Shown here in pieces: positions 1 through 12,930 of a stretch of DNA of 64,000 nt. The DNA is from Druceiella hillmani (Eukaryota > Arthropoda > Insecta > Lepidoptera > Hepialidae): NCBI GenBank assembly GCA_039881145.1, contig JAYKKI010000077.1, positions 2,736,501-2,800,500 on the forward strand, given 5' to 3'. Position 1 is the stretch's first letter. Each line of letters begins with the position of its first letter. Position numbers and translations under genes: made by a program. Under the pieces are notes generated by a model. The model had not been told where the DNA came from. It saw only the letters and a program-made list of their open reading frames with translations, and ran no database searches.

Positions 1-245
1 TATAAAAATATTGGTGACTGTTTCCTCATCGTCTACTTGAATGAGTTTTACTGACCGCTTACTTATCCTGAGGTCTGGACTTGATAGACAGCGATACATA
101 GAGGGCGTCGATCCAAAGTGCATTTTCACGTGGTCCCTGTTTGCCTTATCGGCATCGACCAGTTCACATCCGTATGCATAGTTTACTCGTTCGTTACCTT
201 TGATCAACATGGAACGTGGCACTGCCCAGTGTATTATTCAGTTGA
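1..245 (-). CDS. Unidentified open frame running off the left edge
   Basis: On the minus strand, a frame is open from a stop near 245 to the window edge, about 80 codons. It starts around WAVPRSMLIKGNERVNYAYG and later reads STPSMYRCLSSPDLRISKRS. An internal Met lies at about 217. The mix of charged and polar residues and the higher GC than the surroundings look more like coding sequence than like the local AT-rich noise. I recognise no family. It could be an exon of a gene continuing to the left or a piece of a mobile element. There is no clear splice acceptor at its upstream end. Confidence 0.3.
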
Positions 246-3200
246 GATATATATCATAGGCGATGGTTTCTCAAGATTGGTCATTTTTTTATCTGATAAT
301 ACTTCTGTAACTTACGCAACACGATCAGATGCTAATTATCAACATCTTTGAGTAAGCGTTGTGTCACAAAATAGTGGAAGGTGTCGGCCAGATTGCATAG
401 CTATGCATATTCCATGAAGCTCTTTTTATACCATCTGGCAGAGGAGCTTTAAATTCTTGACGATCATCGATTTTAAGCTCGACGCGTTTGCTGGCGCTCT
501 CCTTTTGGGTAGTATTAATCCTGTTTTAATGTCATGGAATTACGGGTCCATTGAGGTCCATTTGGCCGTCGAGATGCATTTGACTCGCCAAGTTTTCGTC
601 AATGAGACATATCTACATCGATGAGATATATCATTGAGCCTTCATCGAGAATAGCTTGTACAGATATCTTCTAACCTAGGCCATTGACAATTAATACACA
701 AATGTACAGTAGCATACTACGTCACTTGTTTGTTGCCGCTATAGGCGTTATCACTTTAGCGGTTTTCCTGGATTGAACAGCATAACATATAACGTAGCAG
801 TTGGCGCTACCGTCGCCTTACTAATTATTGCTGAAATATGAATACATTAAATGATAAATTTTAAGTAGCCTCGTTCGAACGGATTTCATTTGTAACAAAT
901 TAAAACAATCTTTCCTTAAAATTAGACGTTGTAGATTTAATTATGATAATGTCTGATTTTCGGGATCAAATTATTTTATCACCATTGTTTAAAAAAATTT
1001 GGATATTGTTAATATTGTTAAATGATTAAATGCAATAACAATACTGAATAACTAATTCGATCTCATAGAGATACCAGAAATTAAGTGGAACTGTAAAGTC
1101 ATAACCTGTAATTATGTATTGTAAAAGCGAATCAAACAGTAGCAATATATTATGACATTCAAAATTACTGATTGCTGGACTTTGTTGGTATAGAAATCGA
1201 ACTGTACTAAAAAGCGTTCTCGATATGAGATATTTTTCGATATGAGTTTATAAAGTGATATTAAGCCTAAAAGGAACTTTATATATTAAGGGGACTTCGG
1301 GGTTGTAATTTCTTTTACATTATTAATGGGATGTAGTACATATTAAAAAAAATATTTGAAATTCGCGGTTACCGGGTTGCATTTTCAGGTTAAAATCGCG
1401 TAATTTCAAGATAATATTTGAGATATCATTAATGCAAGAGGGTACATCAAAGAAGACAAAGCAATGTCTAAAATATAGTTGGGGTGTTAATAAGTCCAAA
1501 TGACACGCGGTTCAGTGTGAAATGTCCTTTAAGGACAGATTAAACCGATTTCTGAGCATCATGAGGATACACGTTAATTTGTTGTGACCCTGATGCCCAA
1601 GTAACGGTACTGAAATATCTACTATTATATACTTGATCAAGAATTTCTGAAATATATGCAATAGGTTAAACATTTCTGAGATGAATATCATTCAGTGTCC
1701 CATAATCCATTATGATTTGCCATTTAACCTAGCTGGATGCATTGGATTTTTTCAGTACCATCAAAATTGAGGGAAACTTCTTTACTTCTTTTTTGAGGCT
1801 TGGTGGGATTTAAAGGGTTTAGTACAGAGAGGAATAAACGAGTTAGTTTTAGTTTCATCCTGGGAACGTTGGCAAATGAAATATTGACACTGGGAAACTG
1901 AAAGATATCAGAGTGTCCTAAGCATGCCTTGTTGAAGACTTAATTTTTTTGACCTTGTTTTTGGAGCAGGAAATGTTTTAAATATGGTAATTTTCTCGTT
2001 TTTTTAAGAAGGTAGTTTTATTTGAAATCGAATTTATATGAATAGGTGATTCATATTCGGGAGTTATCTTTCATTTTGACAATATAATTAGATATGACCA
2101 AGGAATCGATCGGGTATTAGTTCAATATAATACCTTATTCTAATGCCCACATAACACTTTATTTGATTATGGTTTCAGTTTTTGAAGAAGTTGTGTAAAC
2201 TATTTTTTTATGTATTACTTCTAATTCGAGTAAATTTTACCGTTAGTTTTAGTAAAAAATTGTTGTAAATTATTCCATGATAAGTAAAGTTAAGTCAAAC
2301 TACGATATAAAAGTTGCATATGAAAGTGGTTTGAGGAATTGGTACGAGATCTAATGGAATAGTAAGGAAAAGGCATTTCTTTAATGGACAATTTCTTATT
2401 AAACTGACAGGTAATCCTGTGACGGTATAGGTACCCATATTAAAAATGACAGGGGTTTGGGAGGAATGAAAGTTAGCACAACAAAAGAGCTTGTGTGTTT
2501 TTTATAGAGTTTGTATTCACATTCTGCATTATTGACTCCATTTGGTTCCTTTTCCTGTCATTGAAAAATGTAGACTTGGATATTTTCGTCATTTCTTTAA
2601 ATTTGGGGTCGATTACACTGTGTATTGATTGAGAGGTTTAAGTGAGGGTATGCGATTTAAGTGAGACTATTATTTGGTATTGTTTACCCGCATAGTCCTC
2701 GGATTTGGAAGGTGGGATCCTTACTTGGGGCTACTCTGTAAATTTCAGATTTAGAAAGTTAGTCTCATATTGGGTCCTGGGTACGCTTGGTCCTCGGTTT
2801 TTGGTTATTATGAGTTTATAAACTTTGAATATCTTGTTCGTTTGCGAATATGTTAGTGTTTTTTTAATAAATAATAGACATTAAAAAAAAACTCCGTCAA
2901 GTTTTGAATCGAAGTCATCAGATTTTTAAGTTAGAAGTATTATTAGATAACGGCAAATTGTAGATTGAGATGAACATATATGGTTTTATGTATTTGTGAA
3001 ATCTAGGTTTTAATTTTATTTGTACGAAAAGAAGTCAGCGTTCGAAACATATTAGCCAGCGCAATATACAACAACTAATATTATGTAAATAGGGATAAAT
3101 AACAGAATGACAATATTTTCAATACAACATTAATTTTCAATTTATAAAAAAAGGAAAATGTTTCTTACTTAAAAAATTAGTAAACAAAAAACTATAAAAG

Positions 3201-3500
3201 GAAAATTCTTTTTATTCAAAAACTGCACCTAATTTAACAGTACAATTCAACTAATAATAAACATCACCAAACTTCATTTAATTAGTTTTTCGTTACTCCT
3301 TCGAAAGAAAATTTTCTTGCCTTTCCTTAATAAGCGATTCAAATTGTCTATAGGTAAATTCTTACCAGCGCTATTTGTAAATTGTACATTCACCAAATAA
3401 ATGCCAAAAACAATATTATATATATTATAATGTTACTTAATTGACTTATTAAATCATTTTAATTTACTTAAATGAAATGGCAGTATTTGGGAACAGAAAA
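246..3500. other. No recognised gene; possible second minus-strand open stretch at 350-535
   Basis: Between 535 and 350 a minus-strand frame reads KRVELKIDDRQEFKAPLPDG and continues without a stop to about 350. It shares the higher GC of the left-edge frame and may belong to the same unidentified gene or element. From about 800 to 3500 the sequence is AT-rich and I see no coding, RNA or repeat feature. Confidence 0.3.
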
Positions 3501-3509
3501 AGTATCGTG

Positions 3510-3627
3510 GGCAACTTTCCATTCGTGTCTCACGAATGGAAAGTTGCCGAGAATCGTTGACGTAATTCGAGACTCGTTGATCGTTGACGTAATAGGAACG
3601 TCGTGAGTTTCCAATTACGTCAACGAT
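3510..3627. repeat. Cluster of hairpins (18-bp and 15-bp inverted repeats)
   Basis: Positions 3510-3527 and 3531-3548 form a perfect 18-bp stem with a TCT loop. Directly after it, 3553-3567 (ATCGTTGACGTAATT) is the exact reverse complement of 3613-3627, and a further direct copy of the same core lies near 3579-3594. This is typical of a small foldback or MITE-like element, or of the terminal hairpin of a rolling-circle transposon. No ends or target-site duplication could be defined. Confidence 0.7.
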
Positions 3628-3910
3628 CGTGAAATTTCTTTTTCGCCAAGTTACTCCAGCTTTTTCCTATTTCTAATTACTGTTAATAAGGTTTTAATTT
3701 ATCATAACTGAACCTACATTATATAGATCATCAGCACTACGTGGACGAATTTAATAAAATATATCGCCAAATGGATGAATAAAGTCACTTCGTAAATAAA
3801 TAATGCGACCCAAGACGTTTTGGTAAAATGAGATTTTAGCATTTTGTTTTAATTTGGATAAACCTTTTTAATATCAACTTTAAAATGTATACACGTTATG
3901 GTACAAATCC

Positions 3911-4192
3911 GTGCAAATTACTTTCCAATGTATGCAGTCTGAAAGATTGACACAGTCAAGAATATTGTCAAATAGAGTACCCCAAAATTATTGCGTTATT
4001 GTTGAGTATTATGTGTGTGATAAAATATATTATTGTTTAGTAAACTCACATATTAAACGAAGCATCTTACTAGTACATATTGTATGTTTTGTTTTAATTA
4101 TTACTATAAGTGATCCTCAGATCTGTCACAATAATCTCGATAGATGCTTACCCGAATCGAGTATAAGTACTAAACTTGTATGCGGCGTTTAG
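3911..4192 (+). other. Weak 93-codon open frame, probably not a gene
   Basis: A frame of 93 codons with many Cys, Ile and Val residues. No domain, signal peptide or splice context supports it, and the composition is what AT-rich sequence gives by chance. It is listed only so the gap between the hairpins is described. Confidence 0.1.
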
Positions 4193-4217
4193 TATTTTGT
4201 ATATGTTTGTGTTTGTT

Positions 4218-4260
4218 TTAAATATATCGGGCTTTTGTATTAAAAGCCCGATATATTTAA
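4218..4260. repeat. Perfect 19-bp hairpin
   Basis: Positions 4218-4236 are the exact reverse complement of 4242-4260, with a GTATT loop. The stem core is ATATCGGGCTTTT. It is not followed by a poly-T tract that would suggest an RNA polymerase III terminator. It is most likely a small foldback repeat. Confidence 0.75.
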
Positions 4261-4568
4261 TATTCATCGACTTTGATGTATTTCACCATATGTATGGTTA
4301 CAGATTCAAATGATTGCACTATATGCTAAATAATAAAAAAAATAGTGATCGAGCCTCGACGAAATTATCCATCTTCAATGGTCAATACTACCTATCCCCA
4401 AGGGTAACACTAGGAATTTTTATTAATAAATAAAGTAAGTATTTCATTTTTGGTGGGCTCTATCATTATAGTTAGTGCACATATCGAGTTCTGGTATTAG
4501 CCGTTTTTATTTATTCATGATAGCAAAATTTACTCAATTTGAATTGGAATCATGAAAAATGAATGTCT

Positions 4569-4656
4569 ATCTGAAACGATAATTAATTGCTTATTGGATC
4601 AATAAGCAATTCATCATCGTTTCAGATTGAAACGATGATGAATTGCTTATTGATCC
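4569..4656. repeat. Three-armed inverted repeat
   Basis: One arm (about 4569-4597) contains TGAAACGATAATTAATTGC. A second, inverted arm runs from 4597 to about 4627. A third arm in the original orientation (about 4627-4656) contains TGAAACGATGATGAATTGC. Each arm is about 29 bp and ends in TTATTGATC or close to it. The block lies about 95 bp upstream of the start of Gr pseudogene psi-A. Confidence 0.7.
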
Positions 4657-5745
4657 CTGACCCCTGACTTTGTTGCTGTACCATTTCCGAGTCTCACTGC
4701 TATATTCAATTCCGTGTTTCAACTCACTTCACGGGTTTACTACTTGGGTATGACTCGTATTAAAACAGAATTAATAAAATTACAAGAAATAAGATGCCTA
4801 TATAAAGAAGGTTTTTCTGATACCTTATGGCCCATTGTGATACGGCGATAAGTTCTTGGTGTGGATTGTAATATTACCGACGTGGTAAAATTAAGTAAAT
4901 AGCTAAAAAATTATACAGTTCGATTATTGTTCGTACTTTTTTATTTTGCACGATACATCTTATACCGTATTTCTTTAACATCATTTCCGAAATATTTGAC
5001 AGTTTATATGCTCTATGTAAATTGCTCGCAGACGTGTTCTTTGTAGAAAATATTTTTGGCAAAGTTATAAATAGGATTAATGTGATAGATGAATTTTTCG
5101 AGCCAATTCATCACCGTGTTTTGAATAAAAAAGAAAAATAAGCCACGATTTAATTCTTTCCGACGTAGCATTTTATGAAATTTTCTCGATAAGAGTATTT
5201 GTTTATATCTCAAATTTGTTACTTGTATTACCATTCAGTTTGTTTTTCGTTTTAATCCGAGGAAATATGTACAATTTGGTAATAATCGTTTTTTAATTCA
5301 TATTATACTCCATTCTTATTCGTCTCCGGTTAATTAAATCTTTTTTGAGAAATTTTAAAATAAAGACATATTTCTTGTCCTCTTGTCCTCCAGAGAAATG
5401 TTCCATCACGTTTTTAACTGGAATGAGTATGAGGAAACCACTATTTCTGTAGATGCTGTTTTTATTTACCATTAAAGGAAAATAATTTGCTTGACTTATC
5501 AGTTTTCTTTATTAAGTTTAATTATTATTCACAACGCGTTTCAATTTTAGGTGCGTAAGGTTTCTCATGACGTAATACTAACATTCAGATAAAGATATTA
5601 ATTTATTTAGAATGACGTATAAATAACTTTTCAGATATTCTTTTTATTGCCAATAGCATATTTATCCAACTTGACTAGTGTCAGTTGGTTTCTATACAGC
5701 GTTAAAGAAAACGTAAGTATCGAATTATAATCTTTCAGAATTTAA

Positions 5746-7873
5746 CCTGCCATTGGTAACGTATATGTCTGAGAGGCCGGGTGATTCGAAAGATTCGAAT
5801 AATTTTTTCGCCCGCCTTCCATTCGGGTTGCAATTTCGAGTAGCTGCCTCATTTTAAGTCCCACACCGTTAGTACCGCTCGCGACTTCGGCGCGGACGCA
5901 TGTTCCCGAGTTTTGGCGCCAACCCGGTCCGTGAGACCGTCGTTACCAAACATGTAAGAAACATATGTACAATTAATTAAGCACAGAATTTTAAAAACCT
6001 TAGAATAACATCAAAAGTTAGTACTACAGTTGCTGTTATTTTTATTATGATATTTTATTGTATTTGATTAATGTGATTTTTGCATAATTTTATGGATATT
6101 TTTTAAAAAAATTCACAGGTTTGATTATCAAATATGAACATCTTGTTTCAGAATGTCTTACGAAAGAGAACAGCGTTGTCTTGAGGCTCTTTTACAAGAC
6201 GATTTTAGATCTTATGAGGAAAGCCCACAAGAATCATCGGATAGCGAAACTGAAAGCGACGTCGAAAAAGAAAATCTAGCATCAGCGAAGAGGATCTGAG
6301 TGACAGAGAATCTTCAGGTAACAACTCTTAATTTTACTTGGGAAAGGACAAATGTACAAAGTGGAGTAAGGAACCCCATCGTCAATCAGTCCGTACTAGA
6401 AGTCACAATATTATAACTCAGTTACCGGGACCAATACGGGCTATGCAAAATGTAAAGGACCCTCTCATCATTTGGCAACACTTCTCTGAGGATAGTATAA
6501 TTGATATAATTATCAAGTACACCAATAGTATATTGTAGTATATTGACACCATAAAACATAAATATAACAGGGAAACATATACCAGATCGACTAATCTAAA
6601 CAAAATAAAATGTTTTATGGGATTGTTATTGTTATCCGGAGTGAAGAAATCCAATCATATCAATGTTGATGAATTATTTCGAACAGATAGATGGTGGTTC
6701 GGTAGAGATATTTCGATTATCTATGTCTGCCCAGAGGTTTACATTTCTGCTCCGAGTTTTGAGATTTGACGACGGTACTACAAGGCATCAGTGAAAAGCA
6801 CTTGACAAGCTTTGTCATATTAGAGAAATATTTGAGAAGTTTGTCCAGAATTGCAAGGATAATTACACCTTATCTGCATTTGTGACTGTTAATAAAAAAT
6901 TAGAAGCTTTTCGTGAAAGATGTTCATTTAGACAGTATATCCCCAATAAACCAAACCCTTACGGTATAAAAATTCAAGCTCTGTGATGCTAAAATGTTTT
7001 ACGCATTCGATATTGAGATTTATGCCGGTAAACAAACAAATGAAGGTCCATACAATGTAGATAATTCCGGCCTAGGTGTTGTTCAAAGATTATGCGAGCC
7101 AATACACAATACTAGTCGTAACGTGACAACTGATAATTGGTACATCAGTATACCCTTTGCTCCTATAATCGGTACACCAGCATGTCAAAACTTAAAGCTG
7201 CAACACCGTCATTTTATTGAGAATTTCGCCATGAAACTTATTGAACCTTATCTGAGAGAAAGACGTACACAATTGAACTTACCGAGGCTGATGAGAGAAA
7301 GGCTTTCAGAGATTTTTAAGATTGATGATGAACCCGGTCCTGCTGGTCCTTTACGTAAAGGTCGATGCCATGAGTGTGGGTGCCGGAAAAACAGAAAAAC
7401 TAATTTTTTTTGCCAAAAATACGAGAAATATTTGTGCCTTGAGCATGTATTACATGTTGTAGAAACTGTTTGGCCTCTCAAGAAGAGTGATTTTTGAGGA
7501 GGTTTTTATTAATTTTTTTGTTAGAGGGAATATTATTTTGTTTATTTTCTAAGGGTTTGTAATATCCTAAAACTGAGAAAGGGTGATTTTAGTCGATAAA
7601 GTTAAACATTGTTACTAATTTAAAATTTTTATAAATATATGGGTAAAACGTAGTATTTTTTAATGTCGTAAGTACAATTGTTTAATAAGTAATGAACAAC
7701 CTGTGATTGACTGAATTTTTGTACTTTATTGTTAAAGATAAGTTTATAAATAAACCTAAACTTCCTAAAAGTAGGATAACTAGTTAACGGTTGGCCAAAT
7801 CTTAGGTTGGAAACCCTGGTCTCATATCGGCGTCACCAATGTTGTAAGTGAAATTGACGTCACCAATTGCGGG
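5746..7873 (+). mobile_element. piggyBac-family DNA transposon
   Basis: The element is flanked by TTAA at 5742-5745 and 7874-7877, the target duplication of piggyBac elements. Its ends are imperfect inverted repeats: CCTGCCATTGGTAACG on the left and, read from the other strand, CCCGCAATTGGTGACG on the right (13 of 16 match). The interior holds the transposase remnant described separately. It sits inside the third exon of the Gr pseudogene. The length of about 2.1 kb is shorter than typical full elements, which fits the internal deletion seen in the coding region. Confidence 0.88.
6153..7497 (+). pseudogene. piggyBac transposase pseudogene
   Basis: The N-terminal part begins near 6153 with an acidic stretch (LQDDFRSYEESPQESSDSET), then runs through stops and frameshifts. 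Recognisable blocks are FTFLLRVLRFDD near 6740, then TVNKKLEAFRERCSFRQYI near 6890, followed by YGIKIQAL. The longest open piece (6994-7497) contains FDIEIYAGKQ, then CEPIHNTSRNVTTDNWYISI. In active members the first block reads TVDEQ, so here the catalytic Asp is Asn. The second Asp, in TTDN, is kept. After that the region joins abruptly to the C-terminal part, so the third catalytic region is missing. The C-terminal Cys-rich finger (CHECGCRKNRKTNFFCQK, then CLEH) is intact. The protein cannot be an active transposase. Confidence 0.9.
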
Positions 7874-7877
7874 TTAA

Positions 7878-8653
<776 letters not shown>

Positions 8654-8662
8654 TACGCATAT

Positions 8663-9735
8663 ATTGGGTTAGTTTAGAAGTTTTGAACACTGAGTTGCTA
8701 TCAACAATATTTATTAAAAAAATTATGTTACCCTAAATTTAATTTAAGTATGCACCATTATTATCTATTACTTGTTGCCATCTAGTTGGCAGTGACAATA
8801 TACCTTTCTTGTAAAATTCCGGTGACTTTGATTAAAATAAAACTGCTCGAGGTCGTTATAGAGATCTTCTTTAACGCCAAGTTCACTTCAGATCTTCTTT
8901 TTCACATAAATGGTTACTTAGAGCCCAGAATAAAATGGTCATCAGAGCGTAAAAGGTCCCGCAAATATGGTGGATGAGAGAGAAAACCCAGCCGAGCCCC
9001 TCTAATTTATTAAGATTACGTTTTGCAATAGGTGGTCCAGTATTATCATGTAGAAAATAAACCCAATCCTGTTGAATACTCTATTTGATAGCTAAATGAT
9101 CCAATTATTCACAGTAAATATCTGTATTAATTGTAGATATTTCTGGAAGCCAGTCTCAATTAATAATGCCCTTGAAATTCCACCAGCAGCTGAGCATTAT
9201 CTTGTTGATATTTATTTCAGGTTTTGATATTGAAACTCCCGTTTCTCTGGCACCCAGCCATTGATGTTTGCATGTGTGGTTAACGTATGTAACCTACTTC
9301 TCATCCCCAGTTACTAGTTGATTCAGTCAGTCAAAGTTACGTTTCAATGTCAATAACAGTTGACGAGTATCAACTCTGCACTAAAGTTGACATGATGACA
9401 ACTTATGGGGTATCCACACAAATGTACTTCGAAATTTTTCTTAATTCGTGCAAACTTGTTTCTATGGTACCATGACTGCAGTGTAGCTCATCTCCGGATT
9501 GACGAGTCGTCAGTCGAGGATCCTCCTCAATTAGGCGTCGTAATCGTTGCACGTCCAATTCAACGGGACGTCTAGTACGGGGTTCGTCCTCAAGGTCACA
9601 GTCCTCATTTCCGAACTTTCTAAACCAAATCTTTGCCGTCGCGCGAGACACCGAAGACACACCCATCTCAGGATATATATTGCATCGTTACCCAGACGAA
9701 ATTCGTAAAATAATAGATTTAAATCCATAATCTTT
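8663..9735 (-). mobile_element. mariner-family transposon relic with transposase pseudogene
   Basis: The minus strand encodes a degraded mariner transposase. From about 9725 it reads LLFYEFRLGND, then RATAKIWFRKFGNEDCDLED and DPRLTTRQSGDELHCSHGTI, the two helix-turn-helix regions of the DNA-binding domain. After stops, the catalytic region reads LVTGDEK, VTYVNHTCKHQWLG, and ISKPEININKIMLSCWWNF near 9320-9150. The C-terminal part reads PPYLRDLLRSDDHFILGS near 8975-8920. In active elements the block is TGDEKW, and here a stop replaces the Trp. An end-like ATTGGGTTAGTTTAGAAG lies at 8662; I found no matching inverted copy on the far side. The element is dead and lies inside Gr pseudogene psi-A. 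Confidence 0.85.
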
Positions 9736-10526
9736 TATGTATTACTTAAAGCTTCAGCTGACTATTGTAAACTGGTTGCACTTTGGCCTGTTTATACCCT
9801 ATAGAAAACCTCCTAAGATTTTTTTAGAAAAGTCCCCAATTTTTGTCTAAAAACTTACTAATCAACATAATATTTATAATTCACTAGTATAAATGCAGTA
9901 TGCATATTAATGCAGGCTACTTATAGTTTATTTACTTATAATTTTAACACGTTTTGTGATAAAACATAGAGACTTATTCTAATATTTTTTTTAATTCATC
10001 CGGTATTTTTCAACTCATATCTTACTTTTCCTTTATTTGCTTTTCATTAAAATTAAGTCTGTTTTATCTTTACACGATGGCTTCAAGCTAAGGATTAAGG
10101 GCAAGGTGCATTTAAGCCATTATTTAAGTAAGTACAAGTGTAGATTAAAAAAGGACGCTACTATTAACGTAACATAATGTAACTGACAGAATTAACGTAA
10201 CGTAACTGCCAGTTTTAATGTGTTAATCGGATCTGATTATTCGGAAATATTTGATTTTTATTCTTACCTAAAAATACGGTTCACTTGAAGTTTTTATATA
10301 TTGGGTAATCAGTTTTTATCTCAAATGTTACAGTTCAACGGTAGTGTCAAAGTAAACAGGCGAGTGACATTGTGAGTCTTTTTTTTATTTTTACGTATGA
10401 GTGATATTAAAATTATAACGTATTAACTAAGGTAACACCGGAATAATATTCTCCGAAAACCGTACTAATTTTAAATGTTATGATATCGTATTACAAATGC
10501 GCTTTGTGTTTCTTCTCCCCTTTCAG
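9736..10526. other. No recognised feature (decayed intron of psi-A)
   Basis: AT-rich sequence between the mariner relic and the last exon of the Gr pseudogene. I see no coding or RNA feature. Confidence 0.5.
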
Positions 10527-10704
10527 CTGAGCGAACTCGCAGGCAGTTGGCGATGTTGATAGAAATAATAACGACAAGTAAAATGGGTCAGTTCTGTTTT
10601 GTCCAAATGATAGATTATAGAAGTCACTTTTGTTCAATGTACTAAGCTTTATTGTCACATATATTATTGTCATTATCCAATTTATAATTTTTAATTGGTT
10701 ATAA

Positions 10705-11499
10705 TTGTGAATTGAAAAGAGATTTCAATATACACAAAACGTGAGATAATATTCTCTTTTCTTTGAAAACTGCAAAAATTGTGTTTGTTAACACTATGAA
10801 ATAAATATTTTAGAAAACATGACGCTTTGTCTTTTAATTAAATTCAGTTAATTAAATCTACGTATAACAAATTAGTTGTTTAAGCGTACAGTCACAAGTA
10901 AGTCCAGGAGTAATCATCGTTAGTTGCATTTAATCAAATAAATCAAAACGAAACTTATTTCAGAGTAATGTAAGGGTAAGGTTAACATTTTTCTTCAAAT
11001 CTTTGCACCCCTAGTTGAAAAATTAAAGAAGGAAGTACAAAAATGATAAACGAAAACTCAATTTCAACTTTTTCCTTGGTTATTTTTTTTCATTCTGAAA
11101 ATTCCTTTTCCTTCTAAATAAAAAAAATCATTCCGAGTGGAATATAGCACTTAGCTGTGTATGTGTGCGTGTGCATGTATGTGACAGAGAAATAAAGCAT
11201 CGACTTAGCATCAATTCCAAAAAGCTCAAACAGGATCGGTATATTTATTTATGCTCGGAAACAATATTGTGGTGAATATTTTTCGAGAAAGCCCATTTTA
11301 CATTAAATTTTTTTTAAACCTTTTTAAAATTTTGTGAGCATATGTTATACAAAACTGCATGAATTTTCTGCTTTCCTACAGTACTGTAAAAATAGACTAC
11401 CTTAAATAATTTTTATACATTAACGATGAAGCTTGCGTTACAAATAAACAACGCTAGGGGTGATTTCAAATTCGCAATATTCATCGTCACCCTCTACTT
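10705..11499. other. No recognised feature
   Basis: AT-rich intergenic sequence with a short TG-rich run near 11160-11180. No gene or repeat family was recognised. Confidence 0.5.
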
Positions 11500-12150
11500 C
11501 CGATAGACAAATGTAAGTAATTTAACAACAGATATAACAGTGGACGAATATAAATAAATTTGATAATATTTTAGGTTATCACATTATTTATTTAAAGATC
11601 TAGTTAGATTCACAGGAGTTGGAAATTTTACAATTTATAGAAAATCTGCATAGTATTAATTCATATAATTAGAATGTTTAATATTATTACATCAAAGAAG
11701 CCTTACATATCATATTCTCGTCATTATTACTCACATTCCGAGAGACAAATGTAAGTAATTTAACAACAGACGTAACAGTGGACGAATATAAATAATTTTG
11801 ATAATATTTAAGGTCATCATATTATTTATTTAAGGATCCAATTAGATTCACAGGAGTTGCAAATTTTACAATTTTAAAAAATCTGCATAGTGTTAATTCA
11901 TATAATTAGAATGTTTAATATTATCACATCAAAGAAGTCTCATATGTCCTATTCTTGTAATTATTACATTCCGAGAGACAAAGGTAAGTAATTTAACAAC
12001 AGACGTGACAGTGGACGAATATAAATAATTTTGATAATATTTTATGTTATCATATTATTTATTTGAGGATCTAGTTAGATTCACAGGAATTGCAAATTTT
12101 ACAATTTTTAAATAATGTGCATAGTCATAATTCATATAATTAGAAAGGTA
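11500..12150. repeat. Tandem repeat, about 235 bp x 3
   Basis: Three direct copies start at 11500, 11738 and 11971, so the spacing is 238 and 233 bp. Each begins CCGAKAGACAAAKGTAAGTA and continues with ATTTAACAACAGA, GTGGACGAATATAAAT and TTAGATTCACAGGA. The copies differ by scattered substitutions and small indels. Each carries a GTAAGT splice-donor-like string right after its start, and in copy 3 it reads AAAG|GTAAGT. There is no evident coding content. It is best read as a young local tandem duplication or minisatellite. Confidence 0.9.
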
Positions 12151-12930
12151 CTTCAAGCTCAATCCTAAATCAATAATATTATTTCATTGATTACACTTGG
12201 TCGTTGTCTTCCTTACATATGATCTACGTTTCAACCTATATTTATCAAAATAAAATTATACGTTATATTATTTTATCTTTCTGCAAGCAAACAAATAAAT
12301 TTAAACTAATTTATTTAATTCCGTAGCTATGGTCTATTATACTAGTTCTATTTATTTCATGTTGCTATTGAAATTAAGGATATAGCCATTTAGAAAATAA
12401 ATTAATGGAAATGCCAGCCAATAATATTGCCATGAGCAAAAAAGGATCAAAAATGAATATTTTGAGAAAAAAAAATTGCTCCCATTTTCTTAATTGAGTA
12501 AACTTTGGGTATATTTAAAAGTGAGCAATATTATTAGATCCCTTTCGTCCGCATCAAAAATTAATCCGCAAATTTCTTCAAATTGTTTTATCAACATGTA
12601 ATGGAATACAATATTCGACAAGACGTAAAAAAATTTTCGAGGCCGTTAGAAAATTTCATTTATATATTTATCATCAATATGACTTTTTTATTTATTTTCC
12701 TTTAATATCTTTTATTGCCGTGGATTGGGACCAAAATTAAAGATTTAAAAGTGAAAAAATTATAAAATTACATATAGGTAAATACGTATACTAATACATT
12801 TCAAATAATTAGTATTAAAATATTCTAAAATTTTACTGTTGTGTCCAAAATGTTTTAGTCTTGCATGTTTGATCTTTCAGTAAAGTCTATTATGTTCAAA
12901 ATTGGATTTTAAATAAGTTATCAAATTATT
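12151..12930. other. No recognised feature
   Basis: AT-rich sequence between the tandem repeat and the retrotransposon. Nothing recognised. Confidence 0.5.

Noticed and set aside
7248..7481. 77-codon minus-strand frame over the piggyBac C terminus
   Set aside because: It is the shadow of the Cys-rich transposase C terminus on the plus strand.
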